The notes under the pieces: model-generated | Seen by the model: the letters and a program-made list of their open reading frames with translations, nothing else | The model's database searches: none | Told to the model about the DNA's origin: nothing | In this document: piece after piece, positions 9,743 through 17,188 of the stretch | How positions within the stretch are numbered: the first letter of the stretch is position 1 | Layout of the letters: every line of letters starts with the position of its first letter | Assembly: GCF_029637605.1 (NCBI RefSeq) | Contig: NZ_CP121261.1 | Location: 2,666,001 to 2,730,000 of the forward strand | From: Achromobacter spanius | GTDB lineage: Bacteria > Pseudomonadota > Gammaproteobacteria > Burkholderiales > Burkholderiaceae_B | DNA length: 64,000 bases | Direction: 5' to 3' | Made by a program: the position numbers and the translations under genes

Positions 9743-10906
9743 CTAGGCGGTCATGCCCCGCGCGATGATTTCTTTCATGATTTCGTTTGAACCGCCGTAG
9801 ATCTTTCCCACGCGCGCATCCGCATACATGCGTGCGATGGGCGTTTCCAGCATGTAGCCGTAGCCGCCGTGCAATTGCAGGCATTCATCGATGACCTGGC
9901 AATTCATCTGCGTGGTCCACCACTTGGCCATGGCGGCGGTGGACAGGTCCAGCGTGCCTTGCAATTGCCGCACGATGCAGTCGTCGACAAAGCGCGCCGC
10001 GATGGTGGCCACCGTTTCGCATTCGGCCAGCTTGAAACGCGTGTTCTGCATGTTGATGAGCGGCTGCCCGAACACCTGGCGCGTGCGGGTGTAGGCCAGC
10101 GTGTCGTCGATGGCGCGCCGCATCGTGGCCACCGCCCCCACCGCGATCAGCAGGCGTTCGCGCGGCAGTTGCTGCATCAACTGCACAAAGCCGCGCCCCT
10201 CCACTTCGCCTAACAGGTTGCCGACCGGCACGCGCACCTCGTCGAAAAACAGCTCGGTGGTGTCCAGGCTTTTCTGGCCCAATTTTTCAAGCAGCTTGCC
10301 GCGCCGAAACCCTGGCAGGTCGCGCGTTTCCACCATGATCAACGAAACCCCGCGCGACCCGGCCGAGGGGTCCGTCTTGGCCACCACGCAGATCAGGTCC
10401 GCATGCAAGCCGTTGGTGATGAAGGTCTTGGACCCGTTGATGACATAGGCGTCGCCGTCGCGCCTGGCCGTGGTGCGCACGCTTTTCAGGTCGGACCCCG
10501 CGCCGGGCTCGCTCATGGCGATGGCGCCTACGAGTTCACCCGTGGCCATTTGCGGAAGCCAACGCTGCTTTTGCGGCTCGGTGCCGTAGTTCAGGATGTA
10601 GTGCGCCAGGATGGCGCTGTGCACATTGTTGCTGAAGCCGTAGACCATGGCGCGCGCCTGCTCGGCCGCCACGATGGCCTCGTGCGCAAAGCTGCCGCCC
10701 GCGCCGCCATAGGCCTCCGGCATGCTGACGCAAAGCAGCCCCATGCGGCCGGCCTTGTGCCAGATATCGCGATCGGCATGCTGCTGCTTGCGCCACTTTT
10801 CCTCGTCGGGCACGAATTCTTTTTCGAACAGGCGGCGCGTGGAATCCTGGAACAGCGTCAGGTCGGCGTCCATCCAGCCAGGGCGGGGTTCCATTGGGGT
10901 ATCCAT
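9743..10906 (-). CDS. Acyl-CoA dehydrogenase, long-chain/branched-chain (LCAD) type
   Basis: Flavoenzyme that introduces the alpha,beta double bond into an acyl-CoA, passing electrons to ETF. 387 residues. The C-terminal segment YGGSNEIMKEII resembles mammalian LCAD and lacks the Glu of the MCAD YEGT motif; instead the base should be Glu250 in LPRERLLIA on helix G, as in LCAD and isovaleryl-CoA dehydrogenase. The FAD/substrate motif MSEPGAGSDL is at about 131-140. LCAD-type enzymes tolerate 2-methyl branches, which fits the racemase and SCP-x thiolase nearby. Start: ATG at 10906 with GGGGA seven bases upstream; ATG 10912 (MSMDTP) is possible. It begins 14 bp after the SDR stop. Confidence 0.93.
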   Translation of the reverse strand: MDTPMEPRPGWMDADLTLFQDSTRRLFEKEFVPDEEKWRKQQHADRDIWHKAGRMGLLCVSMPEAYGGAGGSFAHEAIVAAEQARAMVYGFSNNVHSAILAHYILNYGTEPQKQRWLPQMATGELVGAIAMSEPGAGSDLKSVRTTARRDGDAYVINGSKTFITNGLHADLICVVAKTDPSAGSRGVSLIMVETRDLPGFRRGKLLEKLGQKSLDTTELFFDEVRVPVGNLLGEVEGRGFVQLMQQLPRERLLIAVGAVATMRRAIDDTLAYTRTRQVFGQPLINMQNTRFKLAECETVATIAARFVDDCIVRQLQGTLDLSTAAMAKWWTTQMNCQVIDECLQLHGGYGYMLETPIARMYADARVGKIYGGSNEIMKEIIARGMTA

Positions 10907-10920
10907 CGACATATCCCCGA

Positions 10921-11745
10921 TCAAGGCCGGCCGCCGCCCACGACCAACACCTGTCCGCTGACGTAGTTGGATTCGGGCAGGCAGAACAGATACACGGCGC
11001 CCGCCGCTTCGGCAGGCGTGCCCGCACGGCCAAGTGGGATCAGGCTTTCCGCGTTTTTCAGCACCTGCGGGTTCACGCCCACCTTGATCTGCCGGCCTTC
11101 GATGTCCAAGGTGGCGTCGCCGTCGGCGGCTGCTTCGGTCAAGCGCGTCTTGATCAGGCCGAACGCCACGCTGTTCACGTTGACTTTGTAGCGCCCCCAC
11201 TCTTTAGCCATGGCGCGCGTCAGGCCATTGATGCCGGCCTTGGCGGCCGCGTAGTTGGCCTGCCCCGCGTTGCCCATCACGCCCGAGGTGGACGATATGT
11301 TCACCACCTTGCGGAACACTTCGCGTCCGTCGGCGGCCTCGGCCTTGGCGGCTTCGCGGATGAAGCCGGACGCTGCGCGCAGAATGCGGAACGGGGCCGA
11401 CAGGTGGACGGCCAGGATCTCGTCCCACTGCTCGTCGGTCATTTTCTGGATGACGTTGTCCCAGGTGTAGCCGGCGTTGTTCACGATGATGTCCAGCCCG
11501 CCGAAGGTGTCGACGGCCGCACCCACGAAGCGCTCGGCAAAGCCTGGCGCGGTAACGCTGCCCGGGCACGCCTGCGCCTGTCCGCCTGCCTGGCGGATCA
11601 TGGCGACTGTATCGTTGGCGGGCGCCGGGTCCAGATCGTTGACCACCACCTTCGCGCCTTCACGCGCCAGCTTCAGCGCAATTTCTTGTCCAATGCCGCG
11701 TCCGGATCCGGACACCAGCGCCACCTTGCCGTCTAGCGTACCCAT
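10921..11745 (-). CDS. SDR-family 3-hydroxyacyl-CoA dehydrogenase (MFE-2/FabG-like)
   Basis: Short-chain dehydrogenase of 274 residues. NAD-binding motif GSGRGIG (13-19), acidic cap Asn36-Asp37 after beta-2 suggesting NAD, NNAG (89-92), and catalytic Ser152, Tyr165 and Lys169. The stretch GNAGQANYAAAKAG and the VVVNDL beta-2 end resemble the dehydrogenase part of peroxisomal multifunctional enzyme 2. In this operon it should oxidise the 3-hydroxyacyl-CoA to the 3-ketoacyl-CoA for the thiolase. The start at 11745 has GGAG nine bases upstream; an in-frame ATG at 11766 overlaps the thiolase stop but is less well served. Confidence 0.9.
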   Translation of the reverse strand: MGTLDGKVALVSGSGRGIGQEIALKLAREGAKVVVNDLDPAPANDTVAMIRQAGGQAQACPGSVTAPGFAERFVGAAVDTFGGLDIIVNNAGYTWDNVIQKMTDEQWDEILAVHLSAPFRILRAASGFIREAAKAEAADGREVFRKVVNISSTSGVMGNAGQANYAAAKAGINGLTRAMAKEWGRYKVNVNSVAFGLIKTRLTEAAADGDATLDIEGRQIKVGVNPQVLKNAESLIPLGRAGTPAEAAGAVYLFCLPESNYVSGQVLVVGGGRP

Positions 11746-11762
11746 CGTCTTTGTCTCCTGTT

Positions 11763-12947
11763 TCATGCCGCCTGGTACAGCGTGACAACGCAGGCGCCGC
11801 CCAGCCCCAGGTTGTGCTGCAAGGCCAGCCGCGCGCCTTCCACTTGCCGCAAGTCGGCCTGTCCGCGCAGTTGCCAGACCAGTTCGGCGCATTGCGCCAG
11901 GCCGGTTGCGCCCAGCGGATGGCCCTTGGACAGCAGGCCGCCCGACGGATTCGTCACGACGCGCCCGCCGTAGGTGTTGTCGCCATCCAGGATGAATTTT
12001 TCGGCGCTGCCCTCGGGCGTCAGGCGCAGCCCTTCGTAGGTGATCAGTTCATTGGCCGTGAAGCAGTCGTGCAGTTCCACCACGTCGAGATCGGCGGGGT
12101 CCACGCCAGCGGCCTCGTAGACCTGGTCGGCGGCGGCCCGGGTCATGTCGTAGCCGACCAGGCAGCGCATGTCGCCCGAGTCGAAAGTGGAAGGGGTGTC
12201 GGTGGTCATGGCCTGCGCCGCGATGCTGACGGCGGGGCTCAAACCATGCCGGCGCGCGAAGGCGTCGGAACACAGGATGGCGGCCGCCGCGCCGCAGGTG
12301 GGCGGGCAGCATTGCAAGCGTGTCAAGGGTTCGAAGATCATCGGCGCGTCCATCACGTCGGCCAGGGTTACGGTCTGGCGAAAGACGGCATAGGGATTGC
12401 GCGCCGCATGCTGGCGCGCCTTGACCGAGATACGCGCGAAGGTGTCGGCGCGGATGTCGTGCTGCTTCATGTAGCTGCGCGCGGCCCCGCCGAAGAACTG
12501 CGCGGCGCGAGGCTTGCCGGTGTCATAGCCTTGTGCGTCGGTCATGGCAGAGATGAATCCGGTCAAGGGCGACGGCCGGTCTTCGTAGACGCTTTTCAAC
12601 GCGCCGGGCACCATTTGTTCAAAGCCCACGGCCAGCGCGCATTCCACCGCGCCGCTTTCCACGGCCTGGCGGGCCAGGAACAGCGCAGACGAGCCGCTGG
12701 CGCAGTTGTTGTTGACGTTGAAGACGGGAATGCCGGTCAGGCCCACGCCATACACCACCGCCTGGCCCGATGTGGAATCGCCGTAGACGTAGCCCGCGTA
12801 AGCTTGCTGCACGGCGTCGTACGGCACGCCCGCATCTTGCAAGGCTACACGCGCGGCGCGCATGCCCATCACGGAATAAGGCTCGCTTGCACCGGGTTTG
12901 CTGAAAGGGATCATGCCGACGCCGGCCACCCAAACTTTTCTGTTCAT
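11763..12947 (-). CDS. Thiolase, SCP-x type (lipid-transfer protein-like 3-ketoacyl-CoA thiolase)
   Basis: 394-residue thiolase, strikingly like the thiolase domain of sterol carrier protein X. Nucleophile Cys82 lies in NVNNNCASGSSALFLARQ; further family blocks are VVELHDCFTANELITYE and the C-terminal GGLLSKGHPLGATGLAQ with its His. There is no C-terminal SCP2 domain. SCP-x thiolases cleave 2-methyl-3-ketoacyl-CoAs, releasing propionyl-CoA, and act on sterol side chains and pristanic acid. The start at 12947 is preceded by AGGAG, and the family N-terminus MNRKVWVAGVGMIPF follows. First gene of the operon, 87 bp below the AraC gene. Confidence 0.93.
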   Translation of the reverse strand: MNRKVWVAGVGMIPFSKPGASEPYSVMGMRAARVALQDAGVPYDAVQQAYAGYVYGDSTSGQAVVYGVGLTGIPVFNVNNNCASGSSALFLARQAVESGAVECALAVGFEQMVPGALKSVYEDRPSPLTGFISAMTDAQGYDTGKPRAAQFFGGAARSYMKQHDIRADTFARISVKARQHAARNPYAVFRQTVTLADVMDAPMIFEPLTRLQCCPPTCGAAAAILCSDAFARRHGLSPAVSIAAQAMTTDTPSTFDSGDMRCLVGYDMTRAAADQVYEAAGVDPADLDVVELHDCFTANELITYEGLRLTPEGSAEKFILDGDNTYGGRVVTNPSGGLLSKGHPLGATGLAQCAELVWQLRGQADLRQVEGARLALQHNLGLGGACVVTLYQAA

Positions 12948-13034
12948 GCCTGTTTCTCCTCGAGTGCTTGGCGCACCCCGTTGCCTGGCCCATAGCTTCC
13001 CGCCGGGCGCGCAACGCGGCAATGGCCGCAGGCA

Positions 13035-14099
13035 TCAAATGGATTGGCGGAAAGTGTCAGCGCCCGGCATCACGCGGCAGGGTCCGGGGTCGGGGACGCA
13101 TGCCAGTTGGTTGCGGCGGTACTCACCCGGCGACACACCTGTCCATTTCTTGAAGGCGCGATGAAACGTGCTGGGCTCGGAAAAGCCCAGGCGCTCGGCA
13201 ATCTCCATCAGGGACAAGTCATGCCGGCCCAGGTATTCGACGGCGGCGTCGCGCCGCAAGTCATCCTTCAACACCTGGAAGCCCTGCCCTTCTTCGCGCA
13301 GATGGCGCCTGAGTGTTTGCGGCGTCATCGACAACTGCGCGCTGACCTGCGCCAATGACGGGAGCTCGGCGGACAGGTCGTTGCGCAGCAGGCGGCGGAT
13401 GCGATCGGTCAGCGTGGCGCGGTCTTGATACTTCACCAACAGATCAAACGGGGCGTTGGCCAGAAAAACCTGGAGCGCCTGGGCGTCCTGCACCACGGGC
13501 AAAGCCAGCCAACGCGATTCCAGCCACAAGCCCGTGACCGGCTGCCCGTAGCGCACCGGCGCGTGAAAGACCCGTTGCGCGTCCGCGCTGCGCGTGCCCG
13601 CGTTGTAGTCCACGCCCAGGATGGGGATGCGGCGGCCCGCCAGCCAGTTGGCCACGCCCAAGGTGAAGAACAGGAAGGTGCGTTCGCCATACCACTGCGT
13701 GCAGCCGGGTTCGCCACGGGCGTCCAGCACGATGCGCGCGGTGTCGCCCGCCACACACAGCCGCGCGGTGAAGTCGCGCAGCACGCCGTGGTAGTAGCGA
13801 AAGGCCACGCGCAGCGCCTGGCCCACCGTGCTTTCCTGCACCGCCAGGCGGCAGGCCTGGGCAAAGGCGCCCAGCGGCACCGGCCGCTGTCCCATGCCCA
13901 GAAAATCGTCGCGCGTGGCGCGCCGCAACATCCGCAGAATTTGCGCGAACTGCGCCTGTGATACGCGCGCCATCGGCGCCTGCAACAAGGCCGGCGGCAC
14001 GTCCGCGCGCCGCAACACGCGATCAACGTCCACGCCGCGCGTGCGGGCGCCTTGCAGGATCTGGGCGATGTGACCCACGGCAATGGTGTGATGCGTCAT
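13035..14099 (-). CDS. AraC-family regulator with arabinose-binding-type N-terminal domain
   Basis: 354 residues. The N-terminal two thirds match the Arabinose_bd-type domain of OruR/ArgR-like AraC proteins. The C-terminal HTH pair spans about 245-335 (LPSLAQVSAQLSMTPQTLRR, then LSLMEIAERLGFSEPSTFHR and FKKWTGVSPGEYR). It precedes the thiolase-SDR-dehydrogenase-ligase genes on the same strand and is divergent from the racemase gene, so it most likely controls both sides in response to the pathway substrate. Regulators of this type are common beside sterol and branched-acid catabolic genes. The effector is unknown. Confidence 0.88.
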   Translation of the reverse strand: MTHHTIAVGHIAQILQGARTRGVDVDRVLRRADVPPALLQAPMARVSQAQFAQILRMLRRATRDDFLGMGQRPVPLGAFAQACRLAVQESTVGQALRVAFRYYHGVLRDFTARLCVAGDTARIVLDARGEPGCTQWYGERTFLFFTLGVANWLAGRRIPILGVDYNAGTRSADAQRVFHAPVRYGQPVTGLWLESRWLALPVVQDAQALQVFLANAPFDLLVKYQDRATLTDRIRRLLRNDLSAELPSLAQVSAQLSMTPQTLRRHLREEGQGFQVLKDDLRRDAAVEYLGRHDLSLMEIAERLGFSEPSTFHRAFKKWTGVSPGEYRRNQLACVPDPGPCRVMPGADTFRQSI

Positions 14100-14291
14100 G
14101 GCGGATTCCTACGGCTGGGGCGTGAACCGTCTGCGTCGATGGTAGCGAAAGGCATGCGGGCACGGAACGCCCGGCGTGAGCATTCCCGCCAAGCCGAATC
14201 AGCGATTTCGCCATTGGTTCGCCGCAAAGCCCCGCCTAGACTGGCTTTTGCCTTAGTCCGGCCGCCTCTTCGTATTTACCGGAGTCCCTCT

Positions 14292-15461
14292 TTGGATACG
14301 CCGAACACCGCTCCGCTTGCGGGTATCAAAGTCCTGGATCTGTCGCGCTTGCTGCCCGGCCCGCTGGGCGCGCAGTACCTGGCCGACCTGGGCGCGGACG
14401 TCATCAAGATCGAAGACACGCAGGCGGGCGATTACGCGCCCCCAGCGCTGCGCGCCGTGTGCAACCGCAACAAGCGCGGCTTGCGGCTGGACCTGAAACA
14501 CCCCGACGGGCAGGCCGTGCTGGCGGCGCTGGCGCGCAAGGCAGATGTGCTGATCGAGAGCTTTCGGCCCGGCGTGTCGGCGCGTCTGAAGGCCGACTAC
14601 CCGACCTTGTCGCGGTACAACCCGCGCTTGGTGGTTTGCAGCATCACCGGCTACGGCCAGGACGGCCCGCTGCGCGATGCCGCCGGCCATGACCTGAATT
14701 ATTCGGCCTACGCGGGCGTGGCGGACCAGATGGGATGCGGGCCGGATCAGCCCGCGCTTTCAAACCTGCCGGTGGCGGACATCCTGGGTGGTTCGCTGAC
14801 GGCGGTGATGGGCATCCTGGCGGCGTTGGTGGACGCGCAGCGCACCGGGCAAGGGCGCTATGTGGATATCGCCATCGCCGACGGCCTCCTGGCCGGCGCG
14901 GTGGTGCCGCTGGCCACGTTGAACGCACATGGCGACACCCGCGCGGCGGGCGGCGACACGCTGTCGGGCGCGCTGGCCTGCTACGGCCAGTACCGCGCGC
15001 AAGACGGGCGCTACCTGGCCGTGGCGGCGCTGGAACCAAAGTTCTGGGACACGCTGTGCCGGCGGATTGAACGGCCCGAGCTGCTGCCGCTGCACCGCGA
15101 TGGCGACCCCGATCGGCAAGCGTGGCTGCGGTCCGAACTGCAAGCCTTGTTTGCCTCGCGGCCGCTGGCGCATTGGCTGGATCTGCTGGAGGGCGCGGAC
15201 TGCTGCGTGTCGCCCGTGCTGAAACTGTCTGAAAGCCTGGCGCATCCGCAGTTCACCGCGCGCGGCATGGTGCAGGCGTCGCGGCATCCGGCCTACGGGT
15301 TGGCCGCGCAGATCGCCAGCCCCGTGAAGATGTCCGGCTTTCAATTCGCCATCCACCGCCAGGCGCCACTGCCGGGCGAACACACTACCCAGGTCCTGCG
15401 TGAAGCCGGCTATGACGACGCCGCCATCGCCAGCCTGGCCGAGCGTGGCATCGCGCTGTAA
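14292..15461 (+). CDS. Alpha-methylacyl-CoA racemase-like CoA-transferase family III protein (TTG start)
   Basis: Class III CoA-transferase fold, 389 residues. It keeps all three catalytic positions of Mycobacterium alpha-methylacyl-CoA racemase: His133 and Asp134 in AGHDLNY (His126), Asp163 in VADILGGS (Asp156) and Glu248 in ALEPKFW (Glu241), with the same spacings of 30 and 85. That favours racemisation of 2R/2S-methylacyl-CoA over CoA transfer. The start is TTG at 14292, chosen because GGAG lies eight bases before it and the family N-terminus (LAGIKVLDLSRLLPGP) follows; in-frame ATGs upstream run back into the divergent AraC gene. It would supply the 2S epimer to the LCAD-type dehydrogenase. 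Confidence 0.85.
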   Translation: MDTPNTAPLAGIKVLDLSRLLPGPLGAQYLADLGADVIKIEDTQAGDYAPPALRAVCNRNKRGLRLDLKHPDGQAVLAALARKADVLIESFRPGVSARLKADYPTLSRYNPRLVVCSITGYGQDGPLRDAAGHDLNYSAYAGVADQMGCGPDQPALSNLPVADILGGSLTAVMGILAALVDAQRTGQGRYVDIAIADGLLAGAVVPLATLNAHGDTRAAGGDTLSGALACYGQYRAQDGRYLAVAALEPKFWDTLCRRIERPELLPLHRDGDPDRQAWLRSELQALFASRPLAHWLDLLEGADCCVSPVLKLSESLAHPQFTARGMVQASRHPAYGLAAQIASPVKMSGFQFAIHRQAPLPGEHTTQVLREAGYDDAAIASLAERGIAL

Positions 15462-15515
15462 GGCCTTGGCCCGCCCCCTCTTGCTGTGCCCATAACAATC
15501 AGGACGGAGACAACC

Positions 15516-16523
15516 ATGACGGATCATCCTTGCAGCATTGCCTTGCCCCGACGCCGCAGCCTGCTGAAGTTGGGGCTTGGGTTGGGGCTTACCGTGCCAG
15601 CCGCGTTGGCGCTCAGCCCCGCCGCGCGCGCCGCCACCTTTCCGGCGCGACCCATCACGTTGATCGTGCCCTTTCCCGCCGGCGGCGCCACCGACACGCA
15701 AATGCGCGCGCTGGCGGTGGCGGCCTCGCGCGAACTGGGCCAGAGCGTCGTCATTGCCAACCGGCCAGGCGCGGGCGGCACCCTGGGGCCGGCCGCTATG
15801 GCGCATAGCGCCGCGCCGGACGGCTACACGGTGTCGGTGGTGGTGGGCACGCTGTTTCGCTACCCATTCCTGCAACAGGTGAACTACGACCCCGTTCAGG
15901 ACTTCACGTACATCGCCTGCATGACGGCGTATTCCTACGGCATCGTGGTGCGCCAGGATGCGCCCTGGAAGACGCTGGACGAACTGATCGCCCATACGCG
16001 CGCCAACCCCGAGAAGATCAGCTACGGCGCCACGGGCGCGGGCGGGTCGGGGCGCATTGCCATCGAACGCCTGTCCAGGCTGACCGGCACGAGGTTCAAT
16101 TTCATTCCGTACAAGGGCGCGGCGGAAGAAACCACGGCGCTCTTGGGTGGCCACATCCAGATGGTGGCGGACGCGGGCTGGGGCCCGATGATCGACACGG
16201 GACGCGCGCGCCTGTTGGCCATCATCGGCGATGCGCGCGCCAAGCGCGTGCCCGAGGTGCCCACCATGACCGAGCTGGGTTACCCCATCGTGGCGACCAA
16301 TCCCGTGGGCATCGCCGGCCCCAAGGGCATGGACCCGAAGACGGTGGCCGCGTTGCAAAAAGCCTTTCACCGCGCGGCGCGCGACCCGGAGTACAACCGG
16401 GCCCTGGAAACGGCGGACCAGCCGCACATGCTGATGGACAGTGCGGCCTATACGGAATTCGCCGTCAAGCAGGTGGCCGAGGAGAAACGCTTCGTGGCCG
16501 AACTGGGGCTGAAGACGCAGTAG
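15516..16523 (+). CDS. Bug-family periplasmic solute-binding protein (TctC-like)
   Basis: 335 residues with a twin-arginine-like signal peptide (RRRSLLKLGLGLGLTVPA, cleaved after ARA). The mature start FPARPITLIVPFPAGGATD and the loop NRPGAGGTLG are hallmarks of Bug receptors, which bind carboxylates in the periplasm. Bug proteins are hugely expanded in Bordetella and Achromobacter and are often orphans without their tripartite membrane partners, as here. The ATG at 15516 has CGGAGA upstream, and the gene follows the racemase by 54 bp, so it may capture the acid that the neighbouring ligase activates. Ligand unknown. Confidence 0.92.
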   Translation: MTDHPCSIALPRRRSLLKLGLGLGLTVPAALALSPAARAATFPARPITLIVPFPAGGATDTQMRALAVAASRELGQSVVIANRPGAGGTLGPAAMAHSAAPDGYTVSVVVGTLFRYPFLQQVNYDPVQDFTYIACMTAYSYGIVVRQDAPWKTLDELIAHTRANPEKISYGATGAGGSGRIAIERLSRLTGTRFNFIPYKGAAEETTALLGGHIQMVADAGWGPMIDTGRARLLAIIGDARAKRVPEVPTMTELGYPIVATNPVGIAGPKGMDPKTVAALQKAFHRAARDPEYNRALETADQPHMLMDSAAYTEFAVKQVAEEKRFVAELGLKTQ

Positions 16524-16567
16524 CGCGCGGGGGGAGTTGCCGCGCTGCTGCGTTGCTGCGTTGTTGT

Positions 16568-16615
16568 GTGGCTACGTGGCTGCGTGGCGACGTGGCGACG
16601 TGGCGACGTGGCCAC
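16568..16615. repeat. 8-bp tandem repeat (GTGGCGAC), six copies
   Basis: Six consecutive 8-bp units (GTGGCTAC, GTGGCTGC, three GTGGCGAC, GTGGCCAC) lie in the short space between two convergent genes. The flanks continue with looser GCTGC/GCCTGC runs, so the whole 16527-16640 stretch is simple-sequence DNA. Probably a variable-number repeat. Confidence 0.9.
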
Positions 16616-16640
16616 GCGCCTATGTGCCTGCGTGCCTGCC

Positions 16641-17015
16641 TTAGCGGCCGGCTGCCTTGGCGCTGATGCCGTTGGCCACGCCCATGTCCACCTTGGGCAC
16701 GTCGCGGATCAGCACCCGCACGTCGTCACCCGAGATGTCGATACTGGTGCATACGGCCTGGTTCAGCGCGGCGATCAGCGCGGCCTTCTTGGCTTCGTCG
16801 CGCCCCTCGATCAGCGCCACGTCCACCCGCACCATGCGCTTGCCGATCTCGCCGGCCACGATCACGTTTTCGGCGGGCACTTCCTGCAACACGATGCGCA
16901 CGCTGGGCAGCGGCGCTGCAATGCTTTCAACCACCGCGTTGGACGCGGCCGTAAGCAAGGCGGCCTTCTGGGCGGCCGAGTGGCCTTGCAGGATCTGGAC
17001 ATTCAAAATGGGCAT
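16641..17015 (-). CDS. Tautomerase-superfamily protein, two fused 4-oxalocrotonate tautomerase units
   Basis: 124 residues beginning MPILNVQ, so the catalytic N-terminal Pro of the superfamily is exposed after Met removal. The chain is about twice a 4-OT monomer. A second beta-alpha-beta unit starts near residue 60 (RMVRVDVALIEGRDEAKKAAL), matching the 4-OT pattern of strand then EGR and a helix, but without a Pro at its head. The ATG at 17015 is chosen over 17027 because it gives the Pro. It is convergent with the Bug receptor gene. Reaction unknown; keto-enol isomerisation of an unsaturated acid is the family theme. Confidence 0.82.
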   Translation of the reverse strand: MPILNVQILQGHSAAQKAALLTAASNAVVESIAAPLPSVRIVLQEVPAENVIVAGEIGKRMVRVDVALIEGRDEAKKAALIAALNQAVCTSIDISGDDVRVLIRDVPKVDMGVANGISAKAAGR

Positions 17016-17079
17016 GACGGCTTCCAATTACGCGAATGGGGAATGCCGGACCGATTGACCGGCCAGCCATCATAAAACG

Positions 17080-17117
17080 ACTTTGCCCGCGTGCAAGCGA
17101 TTGCACGCGGGCAAAGT
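17080..17117 (-). terminator. Terminator hairpin of the proXWV operon
   Basis: Perfect 17-bp stem (17080-17096 with 17101-17117) and GCGA loop, 71 bases past the proV stop. On the minus strand it is followed by CGTTTTATG, a short T-run. It may also insulate the tautomerase gene from the transporter operon. Confidence 0.75.
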
Positions 17118-17188
17118 TCAAACGTCGGACGCCGCAGGAAAGCTCGCAACGCCGTGGGCGGCGCGCCATGAACGGCGCGTCCCGGCGA

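Noticed and set aside
14760..16427. Minus-strand frame of 555 codons over the racemase and Bug genes
   Set aside because: It spans two clear genes on the other strand and has the composition of a shadow frame.
16527..16640. CRISPR-like or mobile-element repeat
   Set aside because: The 8-bp units are tandem without spacers, so this is simple-sequence DNA and not a CRISPR array.
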